Shown piece after piece: positions 19,101 through 26,948 of a stretch of 64,000 nucleotides of DNA; position 1 is the stretch's first letter; each line of letters starts with the position of its first letter. The notes under the pieces were generated by a model. The model saw nothing but the letters and a program-made list of their open reading frames with translations, was not told where the DNA came from and did no database searches. The DNA is from Bosea sp. BIWAKO-01 (GTDB lineage: Bacteria; Pseudomonadota; Alphaproteobacteria; Rhizobiales; Beijerinckiaceae). The translations under genes and the position numbers were made by a program. The stretch lies in NCBI RefSeq assembly GCF_001748145.1, contig NZ_BCQA01000001.1:1795501-1859500 (forward strand), written 5' to 3'.

Positions 19101-20708
19101 GAGATGCCGTTTTCAACAACGTTCCGGGCGGAGGATGGCGCCGCCGCCGCCGTTGGTTTTGAGATCGACGTCGATGGCCTTCACGTGGATATTACTCTTC
19201 CCGATGCCGCAACGCTTGCCGCCGACTTACCGGTGGAGATCGCCAGCAATCTGCGGCTTGCCTATCTGCGCCAGCGCTTTGCCGGCGATCGCCAATTACC
19301 AGACGACCTAAACATCTTTCAACGGGAGTGGTTGTTCCAAATTCTGCTCGTGACCGCCCTGTCGGCGGCCGTGAACACGGACCAAACGCTGATGGTGGCT
19401 GCATTGGCCATCCTGGATGCGCCTAGCCAGCACGATCCCTTGGCAGCGTCGGTGGCGGATTTTTTTGCGTCGACGCCGCCGCCTGCCGAGGAGGCCGATG
19501 CTGAAGATGATGAGGACGATGATGACGACGACCGTGGTCCGCATCGGGGCGGCGCCATTCCGCGCTTGGCCAGATCGCTCGGATCACATTTCGAGCGGCC
19601 GATCATTCGCGAGCGTTTGCGGGCGCTGGCAGAAGAGTTTGAAACGCCTGATCCCACTGCCTTCGGCGCCTTTTTGCGCCATACCCTGCTGGAAACGCTC
19701 GGCGAGGCCTTCTTGCACGCCTGCATCGCGGCGGCGCCACGGCATATTACGGCCGACGCTCTCTTGCTCGACTTCGCAGAAACGGATGACGGGTCGGCAC
19801 GGATTTGGATTACCGAGTCCACCCTTGGCGGGGCTGGCGTTCTGCAAGCGTTTGCCGAACGGTTCGCCGCTGAACCGCGCGTGTTTCTTGATGCTTTGGA
19901 AGCGGCTCTTGCACCCAGCGACCTCGAGTTGGCAGCAGAGGGCCTGCGCCGCTTTGTCGATTTTTCGGTGCAGGATCCTGAGATCGGTTCGGGCATTGCG
20001 CGCTTGCGAGGGACAAACAGTCACCGGGAGCGCGCCGAACTCTGGAAGGCGTTTTCGAGACAGCTCACTCGGCGTGGTGGTTTTTATCTCGGACACGCCT
20101 TTGTTGTCTCCCTCAACGGTCGTCTGCTGCGTCCGGGTGCCGGGCCGCTGCTAGACGACTTGCTGGCGCGATTGCTGGCGTTCTGGGACAGTCTGGAGGC
20201 GCGCTTCGGGGTTGCCGTCGGCGTGCGGGAATTCTCCGTGATTGCGAGCCGTTGCGAGCCTATTGCGGAGGTCGTTCGTACATTTGCCCGCCACACTATT
20301 CCGCATGCGATCGCAACAGGCGTTGATGTTGTCGGTCTTGTCAGCGACATCCTTTGGCCCCGCGCTGCTGAAATCCGACAGCGATCTTTGCAGTCATACA
20401 ACCCGTTCCGCAATCGTCGGACGAGTGACGCCGCCTTGGTTCGGCATCTAATCCTGGCCGATGCTGGCCCACGAGTGATCTTTGGTCCGGAGGGGTGGCG
20501 AGACGCCATGATCGCTGCGCTCGAAGCCCGTGGCACTGTTACCATCGTCGCCGCACCGTCTGAGGGCGCAGCTCTACGAACGATGCTTGTTGTGCTGACT
20601 GCAACTCCCATCGACGTCGGCTACCTTCAGTTCTACGCCGCCATTGATCGGATCGAGAACGACGGCGCGGACATCGCGGTCAGGCTGATTTTAAGGGAAC
20701 AGGTTTAG
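16152..20708 (+). CDS. dpdJ: DpdJ, giant DEAD/DEAH-box helicase of the Dpd system
   Basis: A 1518-residue superfamily 2 helicase. Motif I TAGTGSGKT is near residue 179, motif II LLDEVHTY near 371, motif III GLSATLEG near 412, and motif VI FVQRKGRAGRDR near 616. A zinc-finger-like insert (CPWLRCPTC...CTETDCG) lies between motifs I and II near 277-315. A run of acidic residues (EEADAEDDEDDDDDD) near 1112-1126 splits the C-terminal half; after it, ITESTLGGAGVLQAF resembles the DUF1998-type helicase tail. Start is GTG with a GTGA overlap with dpdI. Part of the restriction set. Confidence 0.85.
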   Translation: MTVSSRELTLLDQIETLEMRSLSWGYVDGSLAEDELLDLALDLAGSEDAADELIDRLIKLRLINELPTDGGGHRYRSRFAEMMRLLYRLRQLFDGRPWRNAPRLVADFRVDRRRRRFPRRDLLPAVLIRQHANTIGASSLRTSLWDALSGEPGLALAAFQERSIVRLLDSTGDTGTIVTAGTGSGKTLAFYLPAFMRVAERVDSDHWVKAIAIYPRIELLKDQIAEAYRLARRTDTVLRATGRRIVKIGALFGATPRRATQDEVRRRRWTFKQNGFVCPWLRCPTCRGKGELIWPAADLDAARERLVCTETDCGAVIGDDALILTRQRIQSQPPDILFTTTETLNQRLSDQWMRPVFGIGKVAAKRPFLALLDEVHTYVGPSGAHAGLVLRRWRHLLGSPVTFAGLSATLEGAQEFFASLTGVRVEHVVEVTPLSGEMIEEGTEYQVLLRGDPASRASLLSTTIQTAMLVARSLDPPRIGDPHRPTISEGTFGRRAFLFTDDLDVTNRLFHDLRDAEAYDIYGKPNPGRDTLASLRRQLPGQIDRDLEGQRWRMCEDIGHPLEQRLLIGRTTSQDAGVNNDANVVVATAALEVGYNDPFVGAVIQHKAPFGMASFVQRKGRAGRDRIMRPMTLTVLSDYGRDRIAFQSYEHLFEPTVPQQSLPIHNLAILRMQAVYALYDWLADRTSGSDKVWMWDILSHPQPKPSDPIQRVRKHVQGSLSALAKGEADAVRDLKTHLVGALKISADTADAILWEAPRSLILEAVPTMLRRLFRDWRLAFPTDGRIHDHYVDYHPLPDFAPRSLFSDLSLPEVKIDIPPADVNSEPKREELPIGQALSHLAPGRVTRRFGPERGKLSHWFPIDPAAPVQAIPIATYALEFDAFGAFSATLNGGTGEEVQVFRPWRIALAKVTRAEALPSTNARFVWCGDMEPTGEALTVPLPSRSTWHGTVQEIAFHIHRFNSSVRVRRFASTAHGTLRTLSTEMPFSTTFRAEDGAAAAVGFEIDVDGLHVDITLPDAATLAADLPVEIASNLRLAYLRQRFAGDRQLPDDLNIFQREWLFQILLVTALSAAVNTDQTLMVAALAILDAPSQHDPLAASVADFFASTPPPAEEADAEDDEDDDDDDRGPHRGGAIPRLARSLGSHFERPIIRERLRALAEEFETPDPTAFGAFLRHTLLETLGEAFLHACIAAAPRHITADALLLDFAETDDGSARIWITESTLGGAGVLQAFAERFAAEPRVFLDALEAALAPSDLELAAEGLRRFVDFSVQDPEIGSGIARLRGTNSHRERAELWKAFSRQLTRRGGFYLGHAFVVSLNGRLLRPGAGPLLDDLLARLLAFWDSLEARFGVAVGVREFSVIASRCEPIAEVVRTFARHTIPHAIATGVDVVGLVSDILWPRAAEIRQRSLQSYNPFRNRRTSDAALVRHLILADAGPRVIFGPEGWRDAMIAALEARGTVTIVAAPSEGAALRTMLVVLTATPIDVGYLQFYAAIDRIENDGADIAVRLILREQV

Positions 20709-21232
20709 TGCCCATTGCGCGCGACCTTCACGGCCCCTCGCAATCACGGGCTGTCCGCGATTTGCTGCAAAGTCTATTTGCGGCGGAACTCTTGGCGCCG
20801 AGCCCGAAAGTCTGGCTATTCTTCGCGTGGATCAGCGATCTCGAAATTCTCGACAACAGCGCCCGGCAATTCTCGGCGATCCAGCCCGATTGGCCCGCGC
20901 GGCCGATGCGTTTGTCAGCGGTGCTGGCCGCATTGTTAGCGCGCGGGACAACCGTCCGCGTCATCGTGCGCCAACACGAGCATAACGAGACCTTCCTCCA
21001 GCGATTGGTGGATCTGAAACGCGAGTATGGCGACCAGCTTAAATGGGCGATTGAGCGGGAGTTTCACGCCAAAGGGCTGTTGGGATCTGATTACTTTCTC
21101 AGTGGGTCGATGAACCTGACATTCAATGGGGTGACCGTGAACGATGAACACGTGCTGCTGCGTTGTGATCCAGCGATCGTGGCTGAGCAGGCGATCGAGC
21201 TTGAAACCGTCTGGGAAAGCCGGATGTCATGA
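20708..21232 (+). CDS. dpdK: DpdK, phospholipase-D-fold protein, probable nuclease
   Basis: A 174-residue protein with one PLD-type HxK motif: FHAKGLLG near residues 119-126 followed by SGSMNLTFNG. A single motif implies dimerisation to build the active site, as in PLD-family nucleases such as BfiI or Nuc. It is the only protein in the operon with a recognisable hydrolase signature, so it is the likeliest DNA-cutting subunit. Start is GTG sharing a base with the dpdJ stop (TAGTG). The next gene overlaps by ATGA. Confidence 0.82.
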   Translation: MPIARDLHGPSQSRAVRDLLQSLFAAELLAPSPKVWLFFAWISDLEILDNSARQFSAIQPDWPARPMRLSAVLAALLARGTTVRVIVRQHEHNETFLQRLVDLKREYGDQLKWAIEREFHAKGLLGSDYFLSGSMNLTFNGVTVNDEHVLLRCDPAIVAEQAIELETVWESRMS

Positions 21233-23373
21233 TTGGGAGTGACAGCGCAGACGCGGCAGCCATTCGCGCAAGATTTGATGCGTTGCCCGAGCGTGGCGCC
21301 TTGCCGCCGGCCCTTGCCGTGGCGGTCAACACCATCCTCTCGACACTTACGGATGAGCATTTTCCAGGGGCGCTGTTTCCCGGGTCACTGGACGGCGATC
21401 AAGCGCATGTGGTGGTAATTGCCAACAGCCGTTCGCAGTGGCGCGCTCTCCGGCCGTTGCTGATATCATTTGCCGGTCCAACGGTGACCTCGTTCGATGG
21501 GCGATCTACGGCGCTCTCTACGGGCACACCAACCGAACGATTTGTCCGTGATCTTGATCCGGCCGTTACCGCCATCATCCGATTGCCTGCTAATCCGCGT
21601 CTCAAAGAGACAGCCCTGCGGGCTCTGGCCCGCCTACCGGAGACACTGCGAAAAGCGCCACGACCGCAGGCGGCATTCACTGTGGCAACCAGCACCCTGC
21701 TCGCGCGCTTTCAGGATCGGCTCAATGTTCTGGCACGCGCTGACGCGATCGCCATTTTGGAGCAGATGCGCGCCGAACTGCGACTTGATGCCCTCAATCT
21801 CCAGTTCCTCGAGATCCAATTGCATGCCGCGTTCGAGGATTGGCGAGCGATCGGGGCGATGCAGGGCTTCATCCCTCTGTGCGCCGCACGAAAGCCGCCC
21901 GGCATTGCCGCGGCCTTACTCGAAACTCTTTTTCATACGCGGTTGCGCGGCGCGTTCGAGGCGGGTGATCTTGCGGCACTGCGCTCTTCTTACCGGGACA
22001 GCGCCCGGCCTATTGCTCGGCCCATGCTTGGCGTGCCGCAGCCTCCGCCCCTCGGAGCAGGCTGCGGCATCATCTATGGCCTCGAGGCGTTGGAGAGTGA
22101 AGATCCAGCGCTTACAGCCCTTGCCCGTGACGATCCGCATCAGTCCCCGCTTTTGGCCAATGCGCTGTTTGCGTCGGGGAGCCAGACTGCTCCGGTTGCC
22201 GACAAGGCTCCGTCCGATCTAGCTGCGGCTCAGATCTCGCTCGCCTCGACCGAAGCGAACGAGACCCTCGACAACTTGCGCCTTGCTCGTGAAATGTTGG
22301 CGCGCCTCGGGCCAGAGGCACGCCGGGCGTTGCTAAGCCAAGCTCCTTTCGAGGATATTTGGGACGAGACCGCAGAGATCGCAGATGCTCCGATCGTTCC
22401 GCGCGATTGGGCTGAGTGGTTTGAGGCCATCAAAGACCCCGCCTTCACCCAGGCCCTGGAAATCGCGCGGCGTGGTAAGGACGAATGGCCAATCGACGAT
22501 CAGGCGTTGGATCCTACGGCGGTCGCCCGTTTGGCGCAGAGCCTTCAATATGCCTCTGAGACTGCGATCGGGTCCGAACGAATTGCCGCGGCTCTTCCCC
22601 TTCTAGTGGCGTGGTTCCTCAGAGATCCGCATTTCCCCCGCACCTCGTTGTCGAGATTTTATAGCGATATCCTGACGCTCTTTGCGCTGGATAGTCGCCG
22701 TGGGAACGGTGTGTATGAGTCCGCCGGGCTCCTCGCCTGTGCACTCATCGAAAGCGGCCTGCGGGCGCCCGACTATCGCGCCGTCCTTGATGATATCGAT
22801 GAAATCATCGGGCAGGCCCTTGGCACGGACGTCGTGTACTGGGTTCTAGAGATTGTCGACTGCACGGTTCGATTCTCTACTCCCGATGAAGGGGCGAGGC
22901 TGCATTTCTGGCACAAATGTCTGCGGCGATTTGAAGGCGTAGAGGCCCATCTTCGAGAACTGCAGCGTCTCAGCCTGCGGCGCCTGGCGGGGGCTTTGGG
23001 TTGGCCAACCACCGCGTTTGCGACGCCGCCCGCTGCTCAGGCCGGCCACGTCTCGCTTTCCGCGGCCCTCGAGAATCAGCGCATTGGTCTTTACTCGCTA
23101 ACGGGGTCTGCCACCCGGCAGGCGCAAATTGTCCTCCAGGAGCTTTGCCCGAGCGTGATAGTCGATATCTCGCACGATCATGGGGGCACAACGCCCTTAC
23201 GGGCGCTCTCCGAGAATGCCGACTTGATGGTGATCACCGCCCTATCGGCGAAACACGCGGCGACGGACTTTATTCGACAACATCGCGGCGACAAACCGCT
23301 CGCCTACGCGCAGGGGCGAGGGTTCACCAGCATCGTGCGGGCAGTGGAAGAATTTTACTTGCCGAAAAATTGA
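21229..23373 (+). CDS. dpdD: DpdD, Dpd restriction protein
   Basis: A 714-residue protein starting in an ATGA overlap with dpdK. The N-terminus is alanine-rich and helical. The C-terminal 110 residues form a distinct domain (GLYSLTGSATRQA, SHDHGGTTPLRAL, LMVITALSAKHAATDFI) that I associate with DpdD proteins. No nuclease or ATPase motif is evident. It ends the first operon. In Salmonella-type clusters dpdD lies next to the helicases, whereas here it follows dpdK. Name from C-terminal resemblance plus context; biochemical role unassigned. Confidence 0.7.
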   Translation: MIGSDSADAAAIRARFDALPERGALPPALAVAVNTILSTLTDEHFPGALFPGSLDGDQAHVVVIANSRSQWRALRPLLISFAGPTVTSFDGRSTALSTGTPTERFVRDLDPAVTAIIRLPANPRLKETALRALARLPETLRKAPRPQAAFTVATSTLLARFQDRLNVLARADAIAILEQMRAELRLDALNLQFLEIQLHAAFEDWRAIGAMQGFIPLCAARKPPGIAAALLETLFHTRLRGAFEAGDLAALRSSYRDSARPIARPMLGVPQPPPLGAGCGIIYGLEALESEDPALTALARDDPHQSPLLANALFASGSQTAPVADKAPSDLAAAQISLASTEANETLDNLRLAREMLARLGPEARRALLSQAPFEDIWDETAEIADAPIVPRDWAEWFEAIKDPAFTQALEIARRGKDEWPIDDQALDPTAVARLAQSLQYASETAIGSERIAAALPLLVAWFLRDPHFPRTSLSRFYSDILTLFALDSRRGNGVYESAGLLACALIESGLRAPDYRAVLDDIDEIIGQALGTDVVYWVLEIVDCTVRFSTPDEGARLHFWHKCLRRFEGVEAHLRELQRLSLRRLAGALGWPTTAFATPPAAQAGHVSLSAALENQRIGLYSLTGSATRQAQIVLQELCPSVIVDISHDHGGTTPLRALSENADLMVITALSAKHAATDFIRQHRGDKPLAYAQGRGFTSIVRAVEEFYLPKN

Positions 23374-23402
23374 TACGGGCCAGTGAACGGGTCCGGCCGG
23401 TT

Positions 23403-23421
23403 GGTGCCCTAGTGGGGCGCC
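23403..23421 (+). terminator. Stem-loop after dpdD, possible terminator
   Basis: GGTGCCC and GGGCGCC pair over 7 bp (one G-T pair) around a 5-base loop, 30 bp after the dpdD stop. No T-tract follows, so it may only slow transcription or protect the mRNA 3' end. Confidence 0.35.
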
Positions 23422-23477
23422 AGAAACCGCGCGACAATTCTTGGAGATCCTCGAATTAACTGCATTGAATTGCGACG

Positions 23478-23567
23478 TTGACAGTTCACACTCCCGCTAT
23501 AAGCTAATCACTGCAACTGTGGAAATATCCCGCATCTAGCACTGGCGTGCCATCTAGGCGCTAGATG
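23478..23567 (+). promoter_or_regulatory. Control region of the dpdC-queC operon with CATCTAG palindromes
   Basis: The 259-bp gap between the two dpd operons holds TTGACA (23478) and TATAAG (23498), 14 bp apart, which is short for a sigma-70 promoter. Downstream, CATCTAG occurs at 23533 and 23551, and the second copy forms a perfect palindrome CATCTAG-GCG-CTAGATG (23551-23567). The 8-bp arms CATCTAGC/GCTAGATG also pair across 23533-23567. This looks like an operator with repeated half-sites between promoter and dpdC. The binding protein is unknown. Confidence 0.45.
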
Positions 23568-23632
23568 TGGACCGCAGTTGATGCAACGAATCACGACAAT
23601 GGTCGTTTAAAAACTGTAAGACCCTGGAAGAA

Positions 23633-24550
23633 ATGCATCAGAAACCGGCTATCATCACGATTTGCTCGGCTGGAAAGCGCGTCCGACAGACCGCTTTGAT
23701 CGCCGATGCGATTGGCAAAGGGCCGCAGGCGACCGTTGCTGCGCAATGGCGGACGACCCTAGAGAACGCCGCGACGGCCAAGCGCGCAGATCACCTGTAT
23801 CGAGGTCGAGCATTCAGCGTGGCGCGCGAACTGGCAAAGGCCACGGGGGCCGATTTTCGGGTGCTCTCCGCGGGCCTCGGCTACGTGACTGCGCCGACGA
23901 TCATCCCCACATATGATCTCACCGTCAGGCCTTCTGGCCCTGGATCTGTTGTTGCGCGGATCGAGGGATCGTTTGATCCGGTCGGCTGGTGGCAAGACAT
24001 CCAGAAGGGGCCGTTCGCCACAAACTTTGTCGACGATGCCAAAGGCAGGAAGCTGATCCTCCTGTGTTTGTCACGCGCTTATGCCGAAATGGTCGTCTCC
24101 GATCTCCTTCAGATTGCGAAGGCCAATCCGACTGCCTTACGGATCTTCGGGCTCTCGATTGCAAGCGCCTTGCCACAGGCGCTGCAGCCGTTCGTAATGC
24201 CATACGATGAGCGTCTGGAGACGGTCGGCCCAGCAGGGACTCGGGTTGATTTTCCGCAACGCGCGCTTTCAGACTTCGTCAACCACGTGCTGCCAACATC
24301 CCTCGACCTTGCGGCCCAACGGCGGGGGGTGGAGCAGCGCTTGGTGGGCGCGCGGCCAAAGCCCTCGCGCCCACCGCAGCGGCGGGTCGACGATGCGGCT
24401 GTCAAGGATTTGATCTTGGCGCTTGCCCCGGCCGTCGGCTGGCGGAACTCCGACATGTTGGCACATCTGCGGCACGTCGCCGGTGTTTCGTGCGAACAGA
24501 GGCGGTTTGCAACGCTGTTCCGCGCGGTCAAGGCGGAGGTCTGCCCGTGA
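23633..24550 (+). CDS. dpdC: DpdC, YaaA/DUF6884-like enzyme converting preQ0 in DNA to ADG
   Basis: A 305-residue protein. The N-terminal 170 residues carry the DUF6884/YaaA-like signature: ICSAGKR (Cys11), LYRGRAF (55-61), VLSAGLGYV (77-85) and IPTYDLTV (91-98). In characterised systems DpdC turns the nitrile of 7-cyano-7-deazaguanine in DNA into the amide, giving 2'-deoxy-7-amido-7-deazaguanosine. The C-terminal 80 residues are basic and probably contact DNA. It begins the modification operon; GGAAG lies only 2-3 bases before the ATG, a tight spacing. The next gene overlaps by GTGA. Confidence 0.83.
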   Translation: MHQKPAIITICSAGKRVRQTALIADAIGKGPQATVAAQWRTTLENAATAKRADHLYRGRAFSVARELAKATGADFRVLSAGLGYVTAPTIIPTYDLTVRPSGPGSVVARIEGSFDPVGWWQDIQKGPFATNFVDDAKGRKLILLCLSRAYAEMVVSDLLQIAKANPTALRIFGLSIASALPQALQPFVMPYDERLETVGPAGTRVDFPQRALSDFVNHVLPTSLDLAAQRRGVEQRLVGARPKPSRPPQRRVDDAAVKDLILALAPAVGWRNSDMLAHLRHVAGVSCEQRRFATLFRAVKAEVCP

Positions 24551-25665
24551 CCTCACCTTTCCATCTTGATCTCCATGCTGTCCGTACACGGCAAGCTGGC
24601 ACAGAAGTGTTCGCCATGTTTCTTCCCGGATCAAAAATCCTGGAGATCGCCGAAATCGCCCGCATTGGACCGGGCCCGAATGGTGATATCGAAGGCTTTC
24701 AGCGGCCGGAAATCAAAGCGCATGTGCGCGGCATCGCAGAGTACCTCAACCGCGGTGATGTGCTGTTTCCCAATGCGGTGATCCTCGCGCTGGTCCCTGG
24801 CGTCAAATTCACGGCAAAGCGCGGGACCAAAAACCAGTATGTAGAACAGGGCAGCGATAGCGGCGTGCTGTCCATTCCCGTCCGCCCCAATCGCAAATCG
24901 GCCTGGATCGTCGATGGCCAACAACGGGCGCTTGCACTTTCCCAATCGGAGTGCGGCAGCTTCCCGGTGCCGGTGATCGCGTTTGTATCGGGCGATCTCA
25001 GTATCAACCGCGAACAGTTCATTCTGGTGAACAAGGCTAAGCCGCTTGATCGCCGTTTGATCGATGAACTCTTACCGAAAGTCGGCTCGGTTCTGCCGCG
25101 CGATCTCTCGGCGCGCCGCGTGCCCAGCATGCTGTGCACTATCTTGAATGAAACACCAGGGTCGCCATTCTACCAATTAATCAAGCGACCGTCGGCGGTC
25201 TCCGCTACAGCGGTGATCACCGACACCAGCCTGACAAACTTGATCCGACGGAGCTTGCAAGATCCGCGCGGTGCGCTTGCTGTGCACATCGGACCGGACG
25301 GCCCTGCCGATCTTGATGCGATGTACCATGTCATGGCTTCGTTCTGGGGCGCTGTTCGCGACGTTTTCTCACAGGCTTGGGGGCTGCCGCCCGATCGCAG
25401 CCGATTGATGCATGCGGCCGGCATGGCAGCGATGGGTGTCTTGATGGACCAGGTGATGACCCGACCCAGCGATGCCTCCAACGACTACAATATGGCCTAT
25501 ACGGTTTTGAAGCGGATTGCCCCGCACTGTCACTGGACGGAAGGGCGCTGGGACCATCTGGGTCGCGACTGGAACGATATTCAGTGCGTTCCGAAGGATG
25601 TGCGCTCGCTGTCAAATCTGTTGGTCGCTTTGGAGCGGGATATCTCCCGCCAGGTGGCCGCATGA
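24547..25665 (+). CDS. dpdB: DpdB-like DGQHR-domain protein, paralogue 1
   Basis: A 372-residue member of the DGQHR/DndB-like family. The signature IVDGQQR is at residues 121-127, preceded by GFQRPEIKAHVRGIAEYL (50-67) and followed by REQFILVNKAKPLDRRLIDELL. DpdB works with DpdA to insert preQ0 into DNA and is reported to be an ATPase. Start GTG at 24547 is chosen because it gives a GTGA overlap with dpdC and a family-like N-terminus; an in-frame ATG upstream would lie inside dpdC. Compared with the second copy it has an insert around residues 86-108 (KFTAKRGTKNQYVEQG). Confidence 0.83.
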   Translation: MTSPFHLDLHAVRTRQAGTEVFAMFLPGSKILEIAEIARIGPGPNGDIEGFQRPEIKAHVRGIAEYLNRGDVLFPNAVILALVPGVKFTAKRGTKNQYVEQGSDSGVLSIPVRPNRKSAWIVDGQQRALALSQSECGSFPVPVIAFVSGDLSINREQFILVNKAKPLDRRLIDELLPKVGSVLPRDLSARRVPSMLCTILNETPGSPFYQLIKRPSAVSATAVITDTSLTNLIRRSLQDPRGALAVHIGPDGPADLDAMYHVMASFWGAVRDVFSQAWGLPPDRSRLMHAAGMAAMGVLMDQVMTRPSDASNDYNMAYTVLKRIAPHCHWTEGRWDHLGRDWNDIQCVPKDVRSLSNLLVALERDISRQVAA

Positions 25666-26948
25666 AGTTTCTCTATTCCGACAGTCTCGATTTCGTCGAT
25701 CCGCTTTTCGATTTTGTCAAAGATCAGCGGAGCAGCACACGCCGGGTCCATCATGACGACCTGTTTCCGCACGAATTTCTGGACACGCCACCTTATGACG
25801 GACTGCTGGTCTCGCGGGCGATCGTCGGCGACGTCAAGCGCGTCGGAAAATACAATGACTCGCAGGCGATGCGCTTCCGCCGCGAGGGTGCGCGCTCTTT
25901 CTTGCGTTTTCCCGAGAGCCAATATCCTGGCAGCATGCTCATGGGCGATAACGGCGCGTTCACCTACCGCAACGAAGCTGTGCCCCCGCATACCGTTGAG
26001 AACACACTCGAGTTTTACCATGATGCTGGCTTTACCCATGGCTGCTCGATCGATCACTTGATCTTCGATTTCCAGGCCGATGGTTTGCCGCCTTCGGACG
26101 AAGCGCAGCGGCGGTATGACATCACTCTATCGTACGCTGAAAAGTTCTTGCCAGCCTCGCGACCACTAGGGCCTAACTTCACACCAGTTGGGGTTATTCA
26201 AGGGTGGTCGGCTGCCAGTATGGCTACGTCCGCGGCCGCTCTCGTGAAGATCGGATTCTCTTACCTAGCAGTTGGTGGCATGGTCCCGCTGCAGATCGAT
26301 CAGATCAGGCAAGCGCTGCAGGCGATCCGAGAGGCCATCCCAAGTTCTGTCCAATTGCATCTTCTTGGATTTGGTAAGACGGAAGAGTTGCAGTCCGTAC
26401 GGGCCTTCGGCGTGTCGAGTTTCGACACAACTTCACCGCTGTTGCGGGCCTTCAAAGACGGCAAGCGAAACTACTACAGTCTCAACTCTGACGGATCGCT
26501 CGACTATTACACGGCGGTTCGGATCCCACAGGCTCTCGACAACGACAAGCTGATGCGGCGGGCCAAGCGCGGTCACCTTGACCAGGAAAGCTTGCTGCGC
26601 CTGGAGCGGGATGCGTTGGAGACGGTGCGGGCGTCGGCTGCACGCAAAGACACGGTCGAAGCCGCTGTCCAAGCGGTTTTGACCTATGGTCGCTATGCCC
26701 TGTGGGACGATAAGGCGAGCGATGCGCGCAACGAAGCGAAGCTTGCAACACTTGAGACTGCTTACACACGAACGCTCGGCGATCGACCTTGGGAGCGTTG
26801 CGATTGCCGTGTCTGCCGGGAGGCCGGCGTCGATGCTCTGATCTTCCGTTCCTCGAACAGAAACAAGCGTCGCGGCATGCACAACCTGCACGTGTTTCAC
26901 CGCCATTTAAAGACATCCGAGCCGGTTGCTCTGGAGGAGACAGTATGA
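25662..26948 (+). CDS. dpdA: DpdA, DNA-guanine transglycosylase
   Basis: A 428-residue TGT-fold enzyme that exchanges guanine in DNA for preQ0. Residues equivalent to the TGT catalytic pair are visible: D96 in MGDNGAF (matching the DSGGF aspartate) and D255 in SSFDTTSP (matching the FDCVLPTR nucleophile). A TGT-type zinc site is present at the C-terminus: C380, C382 and C385 in RCDCRVC with His407 or His410 in MHNLH. LAVGGMVPL (202-210) matches the TGT glycine-rich loop. The ATG overlaps the upstream dpdB stop (ATGA), and the next gene starts the same way. The definitive marker of the system. Confidence 0.92.
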   Translation: MKFLYSDSLDFVDPLFDFVKDQRSSTRRVHHDDLFPHEFLDTPPYDGLLVSRAIVGDVKRVGKYNDSQAMRFRREGARSFLRFPESQYPGSMLMGDNGAFTYRNEAVPPHTVENTLEFYHDAGFTHGCSIDHLIFDFQADGLPPSDEAQRRYDITLSYAEKFLPASRPLGPNFTPVGVIQGWSAASMATSAAALVKIGFSYLAVGGMVPLQIDQIRQALQAIREAIPSSVQLHLLGFGKTEELQSVRAFGVSSFDTTSPLLRAFKDGKRNYYSLNSDGSLDYYTAVRIPQALDNDKLMRRAKRGHLDQESLLRLERDALETVRASAARKDTVEAAVQAVLTYGRYALWDDKASDARNEAKLATLETAYTRTLGDRPWERCDCRVCREAGVDALIFRSSNRNKRRGMHNLHVFHRHLKTSEPVALEETV

